Shown piece by piece: positions 6,011-12,128 of a stretch of DNA of 12,128 nt. Where the stretch lies: assembly GCA_013298675.1 (NCBI GenBank), contig JAAFIJ010000049.1, forward strand, positions 1 through 12,128, read 5' to 3'. A model generated the notes under the pieces. It was given only the letters and a program-made list of their open reading frames with translations. It made no database searches and was not told where the DNA came from. The position numbers were made by a program, and so were the translations under genes. This DNA is from Rhodobacterales bacterium (GTDB taxonomy: Bacteria > Pseudomonadota > Alphaproteobacteria > Rhodobacterales > Rhodobacteraceae). Each line of letters opens with the position of its first letter. Position 1 is the stretch's first letter.

Positions 6011-6765
6011 TTTTCACCAAGTCCTTTGGTAGATTACTCTTTGTTTTCATTTGGCTTTGCTGTGGCACCGCGCACGCGCAAACCTGCCGTGACCTGTTGT
6101 TCGAAGGCAAGTCCTATACCGCCTGCACCGTTGCTGCATCTGAGGATTTGCGCCTTTTCAACGCAGGACCTGACGGGCCCTATGGCAGTTTCAAGGTCTT
6201 GGATGATGCCTTGAAAGAACAAGGCCTGGCTCTTGGTTTTGCGATGAATGCGGGCATGTTTCACCGAGACCTTGCGCCCGTCGGTCTTTATGTCGAACTG
6301 GGACAACAAGGTATGCGCCTGATCACGTCCGATGGGCCGGGCAACTTTGGGTTGCTGCCCAATGGGGTGTTTTGCATCACCGACGCGGGCTTTGCGGTGA
6401 CAGAATCGCTGCGGTTTAAGTCTGCAAAACCAGAGTGTCGCTATGCCACCCAATCGGGTCCGATGCTGGTGATTGAAGGCGCGTTACACCCAAAGTTCAG
6501 GCCCGGATCAGATTCGCGCCTGATCCGCAATGGCGTGGGAACACGCGCTGACGGGCAAACAGCGGTCTTTGTCATTTCAAACGAAGCAGTCAATTTTCAC
6601 GAATTCGCCCGGCTGTTCAGGGATGAACTGGGCCTGCCAAACGCGTTGTTCCTCGATGGCACGATCTCTCGGCTCTACGATCCCGACCACGGGCGGCATG
6701 ATGGGGGCTTTCCGATTGGGCCGATCGTTGGAACCGTTGTCCCGCGCACGCCAGGCGAAGGTTGA
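6007..6765 (+). CDS. Secreted phosphodiester glycosidase family protein
   Basis: 252 aa, predicted to be exported: residues 1-24 are a signal peptide (FGRLLFVFIWLCCGTAHA before Gln25). The family includes the mammalian enzyme that removes N-acetylglucosamine from mannose-6-phosphate tags, and bacterial members with largely unknown glycophosphodiesters as substrates. Family motifs visible: GFAMNAGMFHRDLAPVGLYV (77-96), GNFGLLPNGVFCI (112-124), TQSGPMLVIEGALHP (148-162), RNGVGTR (174-180) and the late LFLDGTISRLYDP (215-227) with Asp217. The start is GTG 6007, overlapping the rbfA stop as GTGA; GGGG at 5996-5999 may serve as its ribosome site. Its place between rbfA and truB looks like translational coupling rather than a shared pathway. 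The real substrate cannot be inferred. Confidence 0.87.
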   Translation: MIFTKSFGRLLFVFIWLCCGTAHAQTCRDLLFEGKSYTACTVAASEDLRLFNAGPDGPYGSFKVLDDALKEQGLALGFAMNAGMFHRDLAPVGLYVELGQQGMRLITSDGPGNFGLLPNGVFCITDAGFAVTESLRFKSAKPECRYATQSGPMLVIEGALHPKFRPGSDSRLIRNGVGTRADGQTAVFVISNEAVNFHEFARLFRDELGLPNALFLDGTISRLYDPDHGRHDGGFPIGPIVGTVVPRTPGEG

Positions 6766-6849
6766 CGGGCACGAATTTGGCCAGTAGCTGGCACAAAGAT
6801 TGGCAGCGCGCATCTTCGCCGTTGCACGCTGGGGGCATTGAGAGATCGC

Positions 6850-7752
6850 ATGGCACGCACGAAAAAAGGCAGAGCAATCTCTGGTTGGCTGGTGGTTGAT
6901 AAACCTGCTGGCATCACCTCGACGGCGGTCGTCAACAAAGTGAAATGGGCGTTTCAAGCGCAAAAAGCCGGGCATGCAGGCACGCTGGACCCAGCAGCGA
7001 CAGGTGTTTTGGCGATCGCCTTGGGAGAGGCTACAAAAACAGTTCCCTACATTACCGACGCAGTGAAATGCTACCGATTTCGGGTGACCTTCGGGGCGGC
7101 CACCAACACCGATGATGCCGAAGGCGTGGTGATTGCACAGTCTGCGCTGCGCCCGAGTGACGGTGAGATCGAGGCCGCGCTGGCTGCGTTTCGCGGGCAA
7201 ATTGAACAGGTCCCACCGCAGTTTTCTGCCGTGAAGGTCGAAGGGGAGCGGGCCTATGATCTGGCGCGCGAAGGCGAGGCGATGGATTTGGCCTCACGCC
7301 CACTTTGGGTGGAAAAATTGGTGATCACCGCACGACCCGACACGGATCATGTTGATTTGGAAATGGTCTGCGGCAAAGGCGGATATGTCCGATCGATCGC
7401 GCGCGATCTTGGTGATGCTTTGGGCTGCCTTGGTCATGTGGCATGGTTGCGGCGCGAATGGTCCGGTCCGTTTTCGACTGATGACAGTGTGACGCTTGAC
7501 GACATTGATCGGTTGGCCAAAACCGAAGAAATAGATGCACTGTTAAAGCCTCTGGAAATTGGACTTGCCGATTTGCCTGAATTGCCCTGTACGCCCGAAG
7601 GGGCGGCACGGTTGAAGAACGGTAACCCCGGCATGGTGATGTCATCGCAGGCAGGCTACGGCGATGAGGCTTGGGCGAGTTATCAAGGGCGCGCGGTGGC
7701 TGTTGGGATTTACAAAAGCGGTGAGCTGCACCCGAGCCGCGTTTTCAATTGA
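6850..7752 (+). CDS. truB: tRNA pseudouridine(55) synthase TruB
   Basis: Converts U55 in the T-loop of tRNAs to pseudouridine. 300 aa from ATG 6850, the usual length; an in-frame TTG at 6838 is possible but unlikely, and only a weak AGAGA precedes the ATG. The N-terminus shows SGWLVVDKPAGITST (11-25) and the catalytic motif AGHAGTLDPAATGVL (40-54) with nucleophile Asp47. Next come KCYRFRVTFGAATNTDDAEG, then QVPPQFSAVKVEGERAYDLAR, and GGYVRSIARDLGDALG for tRNA binding; the C-terminal region (about 230-300) is the PUA-like/TruB_C part. It follows the glycosidase gene by 84 nt with no terminator between, so it may be in the same operon as rbfA. A strong hairpin follows the stop. Confidence 0.96.
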   Translation: MARTKKGRAISGWLVVDKPAGITSTAVVNKVKWAFQAQKAGHAGTLDPAATGVLAIALGEATKTVPYITDAVKCYRFRVTFGAATNTDDAEGVVIAQSALRPSDGEIEAALAAFRGQIEQVPPQFSAVKVEGERAYDLAREGEAMDLASRPLWVEKLVITARPDTDHVDLEMVCGKGGYVRSIARDLGDALGCLGHVAWLRREWSGPFSTDDSVTLDDIDRLAKTEEIDALLKPLEIGLADLPELPCTPEGAARLKNGNPGMVMSSQAGYGDEAWASYQGRAVAVGIYKSGELHPSRVFN

Positions 7753-7764
7753 TGGTCCAGAGGG

Positions 7765-7799
7765 CCGGGCTTGGGCGGCATCGAGCCACCCAAGCCCGG
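7765..7799 (+). terminator. GC-rich hairpin after truB, without a U-tract
   Basis: Twelve nt after the truB stop, arms of 15 nt (7765-7779 and 7785-7799) pair with one C-A mismatch around a 5-nt loop, atcga. The stem is very stable, but the following bases (gctgccgcct) have no run of U. It may mark the 3' end of the rbfA-truB transcript through a U-less terminator, or act as an RNase stop that protects the mRNA end. Confidence 0.55.
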
Positions 7800-7853
7800 G
7801 CTGCCGCCTGAGCGTTCTGTGCGCGCAGGAAAACGCATAAAGGTCTTAAGTTC

Positions 7854-8360
7854 ATGTTGATCCGTCGTCACAACAAGGGCAACTGCCGCTCTGAGGCCAG
7901 CTATTCAGATTGCGAGGGATACCGTTTTGCTTTGACCCGGGTTTGGGATGCAAAGGGACCAAAAGTAACTTTCGTGATGCTCAATCCGTCAACTGCGACC
8001 GAAGTACAGAACGACCCTACAGTCGAGCGGTGCGAACGGCGGGCCCGGACGCTGGGGTACGGCGCATTTCAGGTGACCAATATTTTTGCTTTTCGCGCGA
8101 CAGACCCCAGGGTCATGAAGACCCAAATTGACCCTGTTGGCGCAGACAATAATGCGATGATCCTAGCAGCAGCGGCTTGGGCGGACCTGGTGGTCTGTGC
8201 GTGGGGCAGTCACGGGGCGCATTTGGGCCGCGGTCAAGAGGTGGGGGACATGCTGCGCCAAACCAATCAGCCATTGCATCATTTGGGTCTAACCAAAGAA
8301 GGCCACCCCAAACACCCACTTTATATCGGCTATGCAGAACAACCACGGCTTTGGATCTAA
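7854..8360 (+). CDS. DUF1643 domain-containing protein
   Basis: 168-aa soluble protein, matching the DUF1643 family over nearly its full length; no enzymatic role is established that I can name. Family motifs: FALTRVWD (25-32), TFVMLNPSTATEVQNDPTVERCERRAR (39-65), FQVTNIFAFRATDP (72-85), VCAWGSHGAH (114-123) and the closing LGLTKEGHPKHPLYIG (144-159). ATG 7854 is preceded by AAAGG about ten nt upstream. It follows the truB hairpin by 54 nt and has no clear promoter of its own, so it may depend on readthrough or on an unseen promoter at 7800-7850. It converges on the RTX gene with 35 bp between the stops. Confidence 0.85.
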   Translation: MLIRRHNKGNCRSEASYSDCEGYRFALTRVWDAKGPKVTFVMLNPSTATEVQNDPTVERCERRARTLGYGAFQVTNIFAFRATDPRVMKTQIDPVGADNNAMILAAAAWADLVVCAWGSHGAHLGRGQEVGDMLRQTNQPLHHLGLTKEGHPKHPLYIGYAEQPRLWI

Positions 8361-8395
8361 ACTTGAACTAAAGCCATTCGCTTGGGAAAGCATGA

Positions 8396-9454
8396 TCAGG
8401 CTGACAGCAACTGTACCTGTGTCAAATCGAACGAGCCATTTGCAGGCAGGTTTGCCAATGGCATTCCGTCCAGCATCAGAGTGATGGACCCGGTCTCGGG
8501 AGACGTTTCCATCGACAGCACTGGGTCCGGATGGGCGATTGAATCATAAACCACGACCAGAGAATCCTCTGTCTGATTAAAATCCGTGATAACAGCTGGA
8601 GCGCCTGCTTGGGCTGCCGCACCAAGATTGAAGACATCCGCGCCTTGCCCGCCATTGCCATAATCCCCGGCCCCCAGCATCAGTGTATCTGAACCCGCGC
8701 CCCCGTTCAGGAAGTCAATTTCAGCGTCACCGCCCAGCACAGTGTCCAGCCCCGCGCCAGACCAAAGCGTGTCATTGCCATCGTTACCGTTCACGACATC
8801 GCCACCCTGCCCGCCAAAGATCACGTCATCCCCAAGTCCGCCCGACAAGGCGTCGTTGTCTTCTTCACCCCACATCTGATCGTTGCCGTCACCGCCAACA
8901 AGCTCGTCATTACCAGCACCGCCAGCAAGCTGATCATCTTGAGCATGACCGAAAAGATGATCGTCACCAGCCTCACCTTGCAAGGCATCAAGGCCCTCGC
9001 CTCCGTGCAATCCATCAGACCCAGCGCCGCCCCAAAGGGTGTCATCGCCCTCATCACCATAAAGGAAATCGTCACCGTCCTGACCGTTCAGAACATCGTT
9101 GCCGCCGTGACCTGAAAGCATGTCCAGACCGGCTCCGCCCGACACCTGATCCGCAGAACCGCCCCCCGTCAGCACAGTGTCGCCACTGTCACCCTGAAGG
9201 GTAACCGAGGCGTCTTGTGGATCATCGATATCATCGGACCGCGGTTGTCCGTTACCATCTGCGCTGGAATCTGACGCAAGCGACAGCATTTCCAAACTGC
9301 TGCTCGAAACCATTGAGAGAGAAAGTTGCAGGTCTTCTTCATAGCTATCATGTGGCATTTGTTCGTCAGAATCGTCCTCGTCGGCAGGATGCATTACGCT
9401 GTCAACTGCCAGCCCGGCCAACAGTGCGCCAAACAGCCCGATTAATGCCAACAT
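8396..9454 (-). CDS. RTX (haemolysin-type) calcium-binding repeat protein with N-terminal membrane anchor
   Basis: 352 aa from ATG 9454; the frame stays open to a TTG at 9526 (376 aa) and a GTG at 9490. I favour 9454 because a candidate promoter lies at 9497-9526 and GGGGCG sits about 7 nt before the ATG; the longer forms would put arginines before the hydrophobic segment. Residues 1-21 (LALIGLFGALLAGLAVDSV) look like a membrane anchor or uncleaved signal. A Ser- and acid-rich linker follows (about 22-87), then sixteen gap-free nonapeptides of GGxGxDxLxG type (98-241) and a few irregular ones, then a C-terminal beta domain with ITDFNQTEDSLVVV. Such repeats fold into a beta-roll that binds Ca2+. 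No protease, lipase or other catalytic domain is visible and no type I secretion genes are adjacent. Family certain; localisation and function open. Confidence 0.82.
   Translation of the reverse strand: MLALIGLFGALLAGLAVDSVMHPADEDDSDEQMPHDSYEEDLQLSLSMVSSSSLEMLSLASDSSADGNGQPRSDDIDDPQDASVTLQGDSGDTVLTGGGSADQVSGGAGLDMLSGHGGNDVLNGQDGDDFLYGDEGDDTLWGGAGSDGLHGGEGLDALQGEAGDDHLFGHAQDDQLAGGAGNDELVGGDGNDQMWGEEDNDALSGGLGDDVIFGGQGGDVVNGNDGNDTLWSGAGLDTVLGGDAEIDFLNGGAGSDTLMLGAGDYGNGGQGADVFNLGAAAQAGAPAVITDFNQTEDSLVVVYDSIAHPDPVLSMETSPETGSITLMLDGMPLANLPANGSFDLTQVQLLSA
8630..9163 (-). repeat. RTX nonapeptide repeat tract
   Basis: DNA encoding the calcium-binding repeats. Sixteen consecutive 9-codon units run without gaps (9163 down to 8732); then one 10-residue unit (GDAEIDFLNG) breaks the period, and a few degenerate units finish the tract. 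Conserved positions are the Asp and the glycines; the variable positions differ strongly between units, so this is an old repeat array rather than a recent expansion. The opposite strand stays open in places only because of this codon periodicity. Confidence 0.85.
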
Positions 9455-9496
9455 GACGTTCGCCCCAAGTCTGCGCAACGCCGTGCGCACCCATCC

Positions 9497-9526
9497 ATTA
9501 TGCCGAGAATCCCCGATCTTGATCAA
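9497..9526 (-). promoter_or_regulatory. Candidate promoter of the RTX gene
   Basis: On the minus strand TTGATC (9521-9526) and CATAAT (9497-9502) are 18 bp apart, predicting a transcript start near 9490 and a leader of about 35 nt before ATG 9454. If correct it excludes the upstream TTG start at 9526. It is a moderate match only. Confidence 0.35.
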
Positions 9527-9563
9527 AACATATCACAAAAATCGCCTCTACGCACCAGTCAAG

Positions 9564-9580
9564 TCCATGGTTTTCATGGA
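9564..9580. repeat. Perfect inverted repeat between RTX gene and rpsO
   Basis: TCCATG (9564-9569) and CATGGA (9575-9580) form a perfect 6-bp inverted repeat around gtttt, about 40 bp upstream of the candidate RTX -35 box. It is operator-like in size, with no known consensus recognised. Confidence 0.3.
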
Positions 9581-9657
9581 ATTCTCGCCGAGTGGTTAAT
9601 AAATCTCACGTCAAAAGGACGGTTTCAGTGGCCTTTTGCCCCCAGCCTTTGCCTGAC

Positions 9658-9686
9658 TTGGCTGTCGAAATCCCCCTTCCCTTATC
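9658..9686 (+). promoter_or_regulatory. Candidate promoter of rpsO
   Basis: TTGGCT (9658-9663) and CTTATC (9681-9686) are 17 bp apart, about 105 bp before the rpsO ATG. This would give a leader of about 100 nt, long enough for the S15 autoregulation known for rpsO in several bacteria. The match is moderate. Confidence 0.35.
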
Positions 9687-9792
9687 AGGTATTTGCATCT
9701 ATACGCCCGCATCCGCTGTGCTTTAGCGGTGTCAACGGCCCTGCTGGACGACATCCCGGCTTGTGCCTTCACCCTCTTAATAGGAGATTTCG

Positions 9793-10062
9793 ATGTCGAT
9801 CACTGTTGAAACCAAAGCACGTCTGATCAAAGAATACGCAACCAAAGAAGGCGACACCGGTTCGCCAGAAGTACAGGTTGCCATCTTGTCGTCGCGCATT
9901 GCGACCCTGACCGAGCACTTCAAGATGCACAAGAAAGACAACCACTCGCGTCGTGGCTTGCTGATGCAAGTTGCCTTGCGCCGTAAGCTTTTGGACTATC
10001 TGAAGAGCAAAGACGAAGCACGTTATGCGTCGTTGATCGCACGCCTCGGCCTGCGTCGCTAA
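9793..10062 (+). CDS. rpsO: 30S ribosomal protein S15
   Basis: Primary 16S rRNA-binding protein that nucleates the central domain of the small subunit. 89 aa, the universal length. Hallmarks: SITVETKARLIKEYA at the start, GDTGSPEVQVAILSSRIATLTEHF (about 20-43), then KMHKKDNHSRRGLLMQVALRRKLLDYL (44-70), containing the conserved His-Ser rRNA contact loop, and a basic C-terminus ending LGLRR. AGGAG at 9782-9786 is 6 nt before the ATG. A strong intrinsic terminator follows 18 nt after the stop, so rpsO is mostly transcribed apart from pnp even though the two remain neighbours as in most bacteria. Confidence 0.98.
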   Translation: MSITVETKARLIKEYATKEGDTGSPEVQVAILSSRIATLTEHFKMHKKDNHSRRGLLMQVALRRKLLDYLKSKDEARYASLIARLGLRR

Positions 10063-10080
10063 TCCGCGTCAAATCATACG

Positions 10081-10117
10081 AAACGCCCGTGGTGAAAGCC
10101 GCGGGCGTTTTGCTTTT
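10081..10117 (+). terminator. Intrinsic terminator of rpsO
   Basis: A 12-bp stem, AAACGCCCGTGG (10081-10092) with CCGCGGGCGTTT (10099-10110), one T-G wobble, loop tgaaag, followed by a T-rich run TGCTTTT to 10117. It is the clearest Rho-independent terminator in the window. The arm starting AAAC would also give a weaker terminator on the opposite strand. Confidence 0.9.
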
Positions 10118-10472
10118 CGGGGGATTTGCAAGATGGGTTTTCGAAGATGAAATCAGATTTGGTCATTCCAAAACCGGCGCTCTTTGGTTGTGTGCTGACC
10201 CAGACAGCGCGTACCATGGGGGCGGTTTTGCTCTCGGGAAACCCTTTTGAATGGTCTTGATGACGCAATCGTTGAATGATCTGGCCGCGATCAATCATGC
10301 GCCCATGCCCCTTCCCAAACCGCTCATTTTCCTGTAGACGCGCGCCATCTGCGATATGAGGCCATGCCCCCGGCCGCATGCATCAGGATAGGGGGCGGCG
10401 GCAATGGGGCCGCTATGCAAACGGAAGACACGGGCAAGGGGCCTGTGGGTGCTTCCATATAGGGAACGATAG
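10118..10472 (+). other. Long rpsO-pnp spacer, likely promoter and leader of pnp
   Basis: 355 bp between the rpsO terminator and the pnp start. The terminator means pnp needs its own promoter here, but I cannot pick a convincing -35/-10 pair. A 37-codon plus-strand frame (10147-10260, starting MKSDLVIPKP) has only a weak ribosome site and no recognised family. A short GCGGC/GCCGC stem (10395-10413) lies 60 nt before pnp. In enterobacteria the pnp leader folds into a hairpin cut by RNase III during autoregulation; a similar role here is only an analogy. Confidence 0.5.
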
Positions 10473-12128
10473 ATGTTCAACGTAACGAAAAAATCAATCC
10501 AGTGGGGCAATGAAACGCTGACACTGGAATCGGGCAAGATTGCCCGTCAGGCAGACGGTTCGGTCATCGCCACTTTGGGCGAAACCAGCGTTATGGCCAA
10601 CGTGACATATGCACGTGCGCCAAAACCAGGTCAGGATTTCTTTCCTCTGACCGTGCACTACCAAGAAAAATACTACGCCGCCGGTAAAATTCCGGGCGGT
10701 TTCTTTAAGCGCGAAGCGCGTCCGTCGGAAAAAGAGACGCTGACATCGCGACTGATTGACCGTCCTTGCCGCCCGCTGTTCGTTGAGGGTTTCAAGAACG
10801 AAGTTTTGGTCATGGCAACGGTTCTGTCGCATGACTTGGAAAATGAGCCCGATATCGTCGCAATGATTGCCGTTTCGGCTGCTTTGACGATTTCCGGCGT
10901 GCCCTTCATGGGTCCAATCGGCGCTGCGCGCGTCGGCTTCTCGGGCGGGAACTATGTTCTCAACCCAGCGGTTGACGACATGCAGAACCTGAAGAACAAC
11001 CCAGACCAGCGCCTTGATCTGGTCATCGCCGGCACCAAAGACGCCGTGATGATGGTGGAATCCGAAGCGTATGAACTGACCGAAGCAGAAATGCTGGGCG
11101 CTGTGAAGTTTGGCCACGCGGCCATGCAGCCCGTCATCGACATGATCATTGATTTCGCCGAAGATTGCGCCAAAGAGCCGTTCGATTTCCAAGCGCCAGA
11201 TTACTCTGATCTCTATGCTCGCGTGAAAGCGGCTGGCGAAACCCAGATGCGCGCGGCATTCGCGCTGCGTGACAAGCAAGAGCGCACGACAGCGATTTCG
11301 GCTGCTGTTGCCGCGATCAAAGCGGCTTTGCCTGCCGAAGATCTGGCCGACATCAACCTTGGTTCGGCTGTCAAAAAGCTGGAATCTTCAATTCTGCGCG
11401 GCGACATCATCAACGGTGGCGCACGTATCGACGGACGTGACAACAAAACCGTCCGCCCGATCGTGGCGGAAACCGGCATTTTGCCGCGCACCCACGGTTC
11501 GGCTTTGTTCACCCGCGGCGAAACCCAAGGTTTGGTTGTGACCACGCTTGGCACCGGTGAGGATGAGCAGATCATCGACGCGCTGCACGGCAATTCGCGG
11601 TCAAACTTCTTGCTGCATTACAACTTCCCTCCCTATTCGGTGGGCGAAGTTGGTCGTGTGGGCAGCCCGGGTCGTCGCGAAATCGGTCACGGCAAACTGG
11701 CGTGGCGCGCGCTTCAGGCAGTTTTGCCAGCGGCAACCGACTTCCCTTACACCATCCGTTTGGTGTCCGAGATTACCGAATCCAACGGATCGTCTTCGAT
11801 GGCATCGGTTTGCGGTGGCTCGCTTGCGATGATGGATGCGGGCGTTCCGTTGAAGTCACCAGTTGCTGGGGTGGCGATGGGTCTGATTTTGGAAGAGGAT
11901 GGCCGCTTTGCCGTTCTGACCGACATCTTGGGTGACGAAGATCACCTCGGCGACATGGACTTCAAGGTCGCAGGCACCGCCAACGGCATCACCACGATGC
12001 AAATGGACATCAAGATCGCGGGCATCACGCCAGAGATCATGGAACAAGCCCTTGCGCAGGCGCGCGATGGCCGTCTGCACATCCTTGGTGAGATGAACAA
12101 GGCGTTGTCTGCGCCTGCTGGTTTCAGC
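10473..12128 (+). CDS. pnp: Polyribonucleotide nucleotidyltransferase (PNPase), 5' part
   Basis: Phosphate-dependent 3'-to-5' exoribonuclease of mRNA decay, usually in the degradosome. ATG 10473, with AGGGA at 10461-10465 as ribosome site, opens 552 codons without a stop and runs off the window edge; the full protein is about 700-715 aa, so the KH and S1 RNA-binding domains lie beyond. Present: the first RNase PH domain (about 10-145) with the FFKREARPSEKETLTSRLID loop that grips RNA, the helical linker (about 150-310), and the second RNase PH domain with NFPPYSVGEVGRVGSPGRRE, SNGSSSMASVCGGSLAMMDAG and the catalytic LGDEDHLGDMDFK, where Asp488 and Asp494 correspond to E. coli Asp486 and Asp492. 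Codon use resembles a well-expressed gene. Confidence 0.97.
   Translation, partial: MFNVTKKSIQWGNETLTLESGKIARQADGSVIATLGETSVMANVTYARAPKPGQDFFPLTVHYQEKYYAAGKIPGGFFKREARPSEKETLTSRLIDRPCRPLFVEGFKNEVLVMATVLSHDLENEPDIVAMIAVSAALTISGVPFMGPIGAARVGFSGGNYVLNPAVDDMQNLKNNPDQRLDLVIAGTKDAVMMVESEAYELTEAEMLGAVKFGHAAMQPVIDMIIDFAEDCAKEPFDFQAPDYSDLYARVKAAGETQMRAAFALRDKQERTTAISAAVAAIKAALPAEDLADINLGSAVKKLESSILRGDIINGGARIDGRDNKTVRPIVAETGILPRTHGSALFTRGETQGLVVTTLGTGEDEQIIDALHGNSRSNFLLHYNFPPYSVGEVGRVGSPGRREIGHGKLAWRALQAVLPAATDFPYTIRLVSEITESNGSSSMASVCGGSLAMMDAGVPLKSPVAGVAMGLILEEDGRFAVLTDILGDEDHLGDMDFKVAGTANGITTMQMDIKIAGITPEIMEQALAQARDGRLHILGEMNKALSAPAGFS

Larger units (their letters stand above)
9455..9792. other. Gap between RTX gene and rpsO
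   Basis: 338 bp without a convincing gene. It holds the candidate divergent promoters of the RTX gene (9497-9526, minus) and rpsO (9658-9686, plus), a perfect inverted repeat at 9564-9580, and a small hairpin in the rpsO leader, CCGCT (9713-9717) with AGCGG (9725-9729). Plus-strand reading frames here have no ribosome site and no recognisable protein. The part at 9587-9657 shows nothing I can interpret. Confidence 0.6.

Noticed and set aside
6780..6792. Hairpin GCCAG-tag-CTGGC between the glycosidase gene and truB
   Set aside because: Only 5 bp with a 3-nt loop and no T-run after it; too weak to call a terminator.
8683..9204. Long open frame on the plus strand rich in Arg, His and Gln
   Set aside because: It is the mirror of the RTX repeat array; the biased codon periodicity of GGxGxD repeats keeps the opposite strand open. 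It has no family resemblance and no ribosome site.
9587..9599. GCCGAGTGGTTAA, resembling the D-arm of a tRNA-Ser or tRNA-Leu
   Set aside because: Only 13 nt match. No acceptor, anticodon or T-arm follows, so it is neither a tRNA gene nor a convincing attachment-site remnant.
10074..10379. 101-codon minus-strand open frame between rpsO and pnp
   Set aside because: It would read through the rpsO terminator hairpin, has no recognisable domain and no convincing ribosome site.
10494..11279. 261-codon minus-strand open frame
   Set aside because: Lies entirely inside the pnp coding region, which has unmistakable PNPase motifs; the minus frame resembles nothing known.
1..12128. Mobile elements, CRISPR arrays, toxin-antitoxin or phage-defence genes
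   Set aside because: Looked for and not seen: no transposase or integrase, no regularly spaced repeats, no terminal inverted repeats, and every sizeable frame with motifs belongs to the genes listed.

Overview
The window looks like chromosomal DNA from a marine alphaproteobacterium of the roseobacter group (Rhodobacteraceae). I base this on the moderately GC-rich sequence, a VPLPA-type C-terminal sorting tail, a short 97-nt SRP RNA, a membrane-bound cytochrome c urate hydroxylase, and the gene neighbourhood dapB / rbfA / truB / rpsO / pnp. No species can be named from sequence reading alone. I see no CRISPR array, insertion sequence, phage gene, rRNA or tRNA.

Layout. 1-1453: the end of an oligopeptide/dipeptide ABC transporter operon, with two ATPase subunits of DppD and DppF type overlapping by ATGA. 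1454-2242: a regulatory-looking gap, then a small secreted protein with a VPLPA-CTERM-like tail. 2250-2380 (minus): the SRP RNA gene ffs with a well-formed promoter. 2391-4665: a divergent pair, a LysR-type regulator (minus) and the urate hydroxylase PuuD (plus), sharing a 112-bp gap. 4669-5478 (minus): dapB, ending 3 bp from puuD. 5573-7752 (plus): rbfA, a secreted phosphodiester-glycosidase-family protein overlapping rbfA by GTGA, and truB, followed by a strong GC-rich hairpin. 7854-8360: a DUF1643 protein. 8396-9454 (minus): a membrane-anchored RTX calcium-binding repeat protein. 9793-10062: rpsO with a clear intrinsic terminator. 10118-10472: a long leader or spacer. From 10473: pnp, cut by the window edge.

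How the genes fit together. rbfA, truB, rpsO and pnp form the classic ribosome maturation / tRNA modification / RNA decay neighbourhood (in many bacteria infB-rbfA-truB-rpsO-pnp). Here a periplasmic glycosidase-family gene is inserted between rbfA and truB, and a DUF1643 gene plus an RTX gene lie between truB and rpsO. The LysR/puuD pair suggests locally controlled purine (urate) catabolism, although no other purine-degradation gene is visible. Most of the window is ordinary housekeeping. I did not find a convincing undescribed multi-gene system; the points most worth a second look are small regulatory structures, the LysR-puuD pairing, the accessory genes inside the translation cluster, and the pnp leader.
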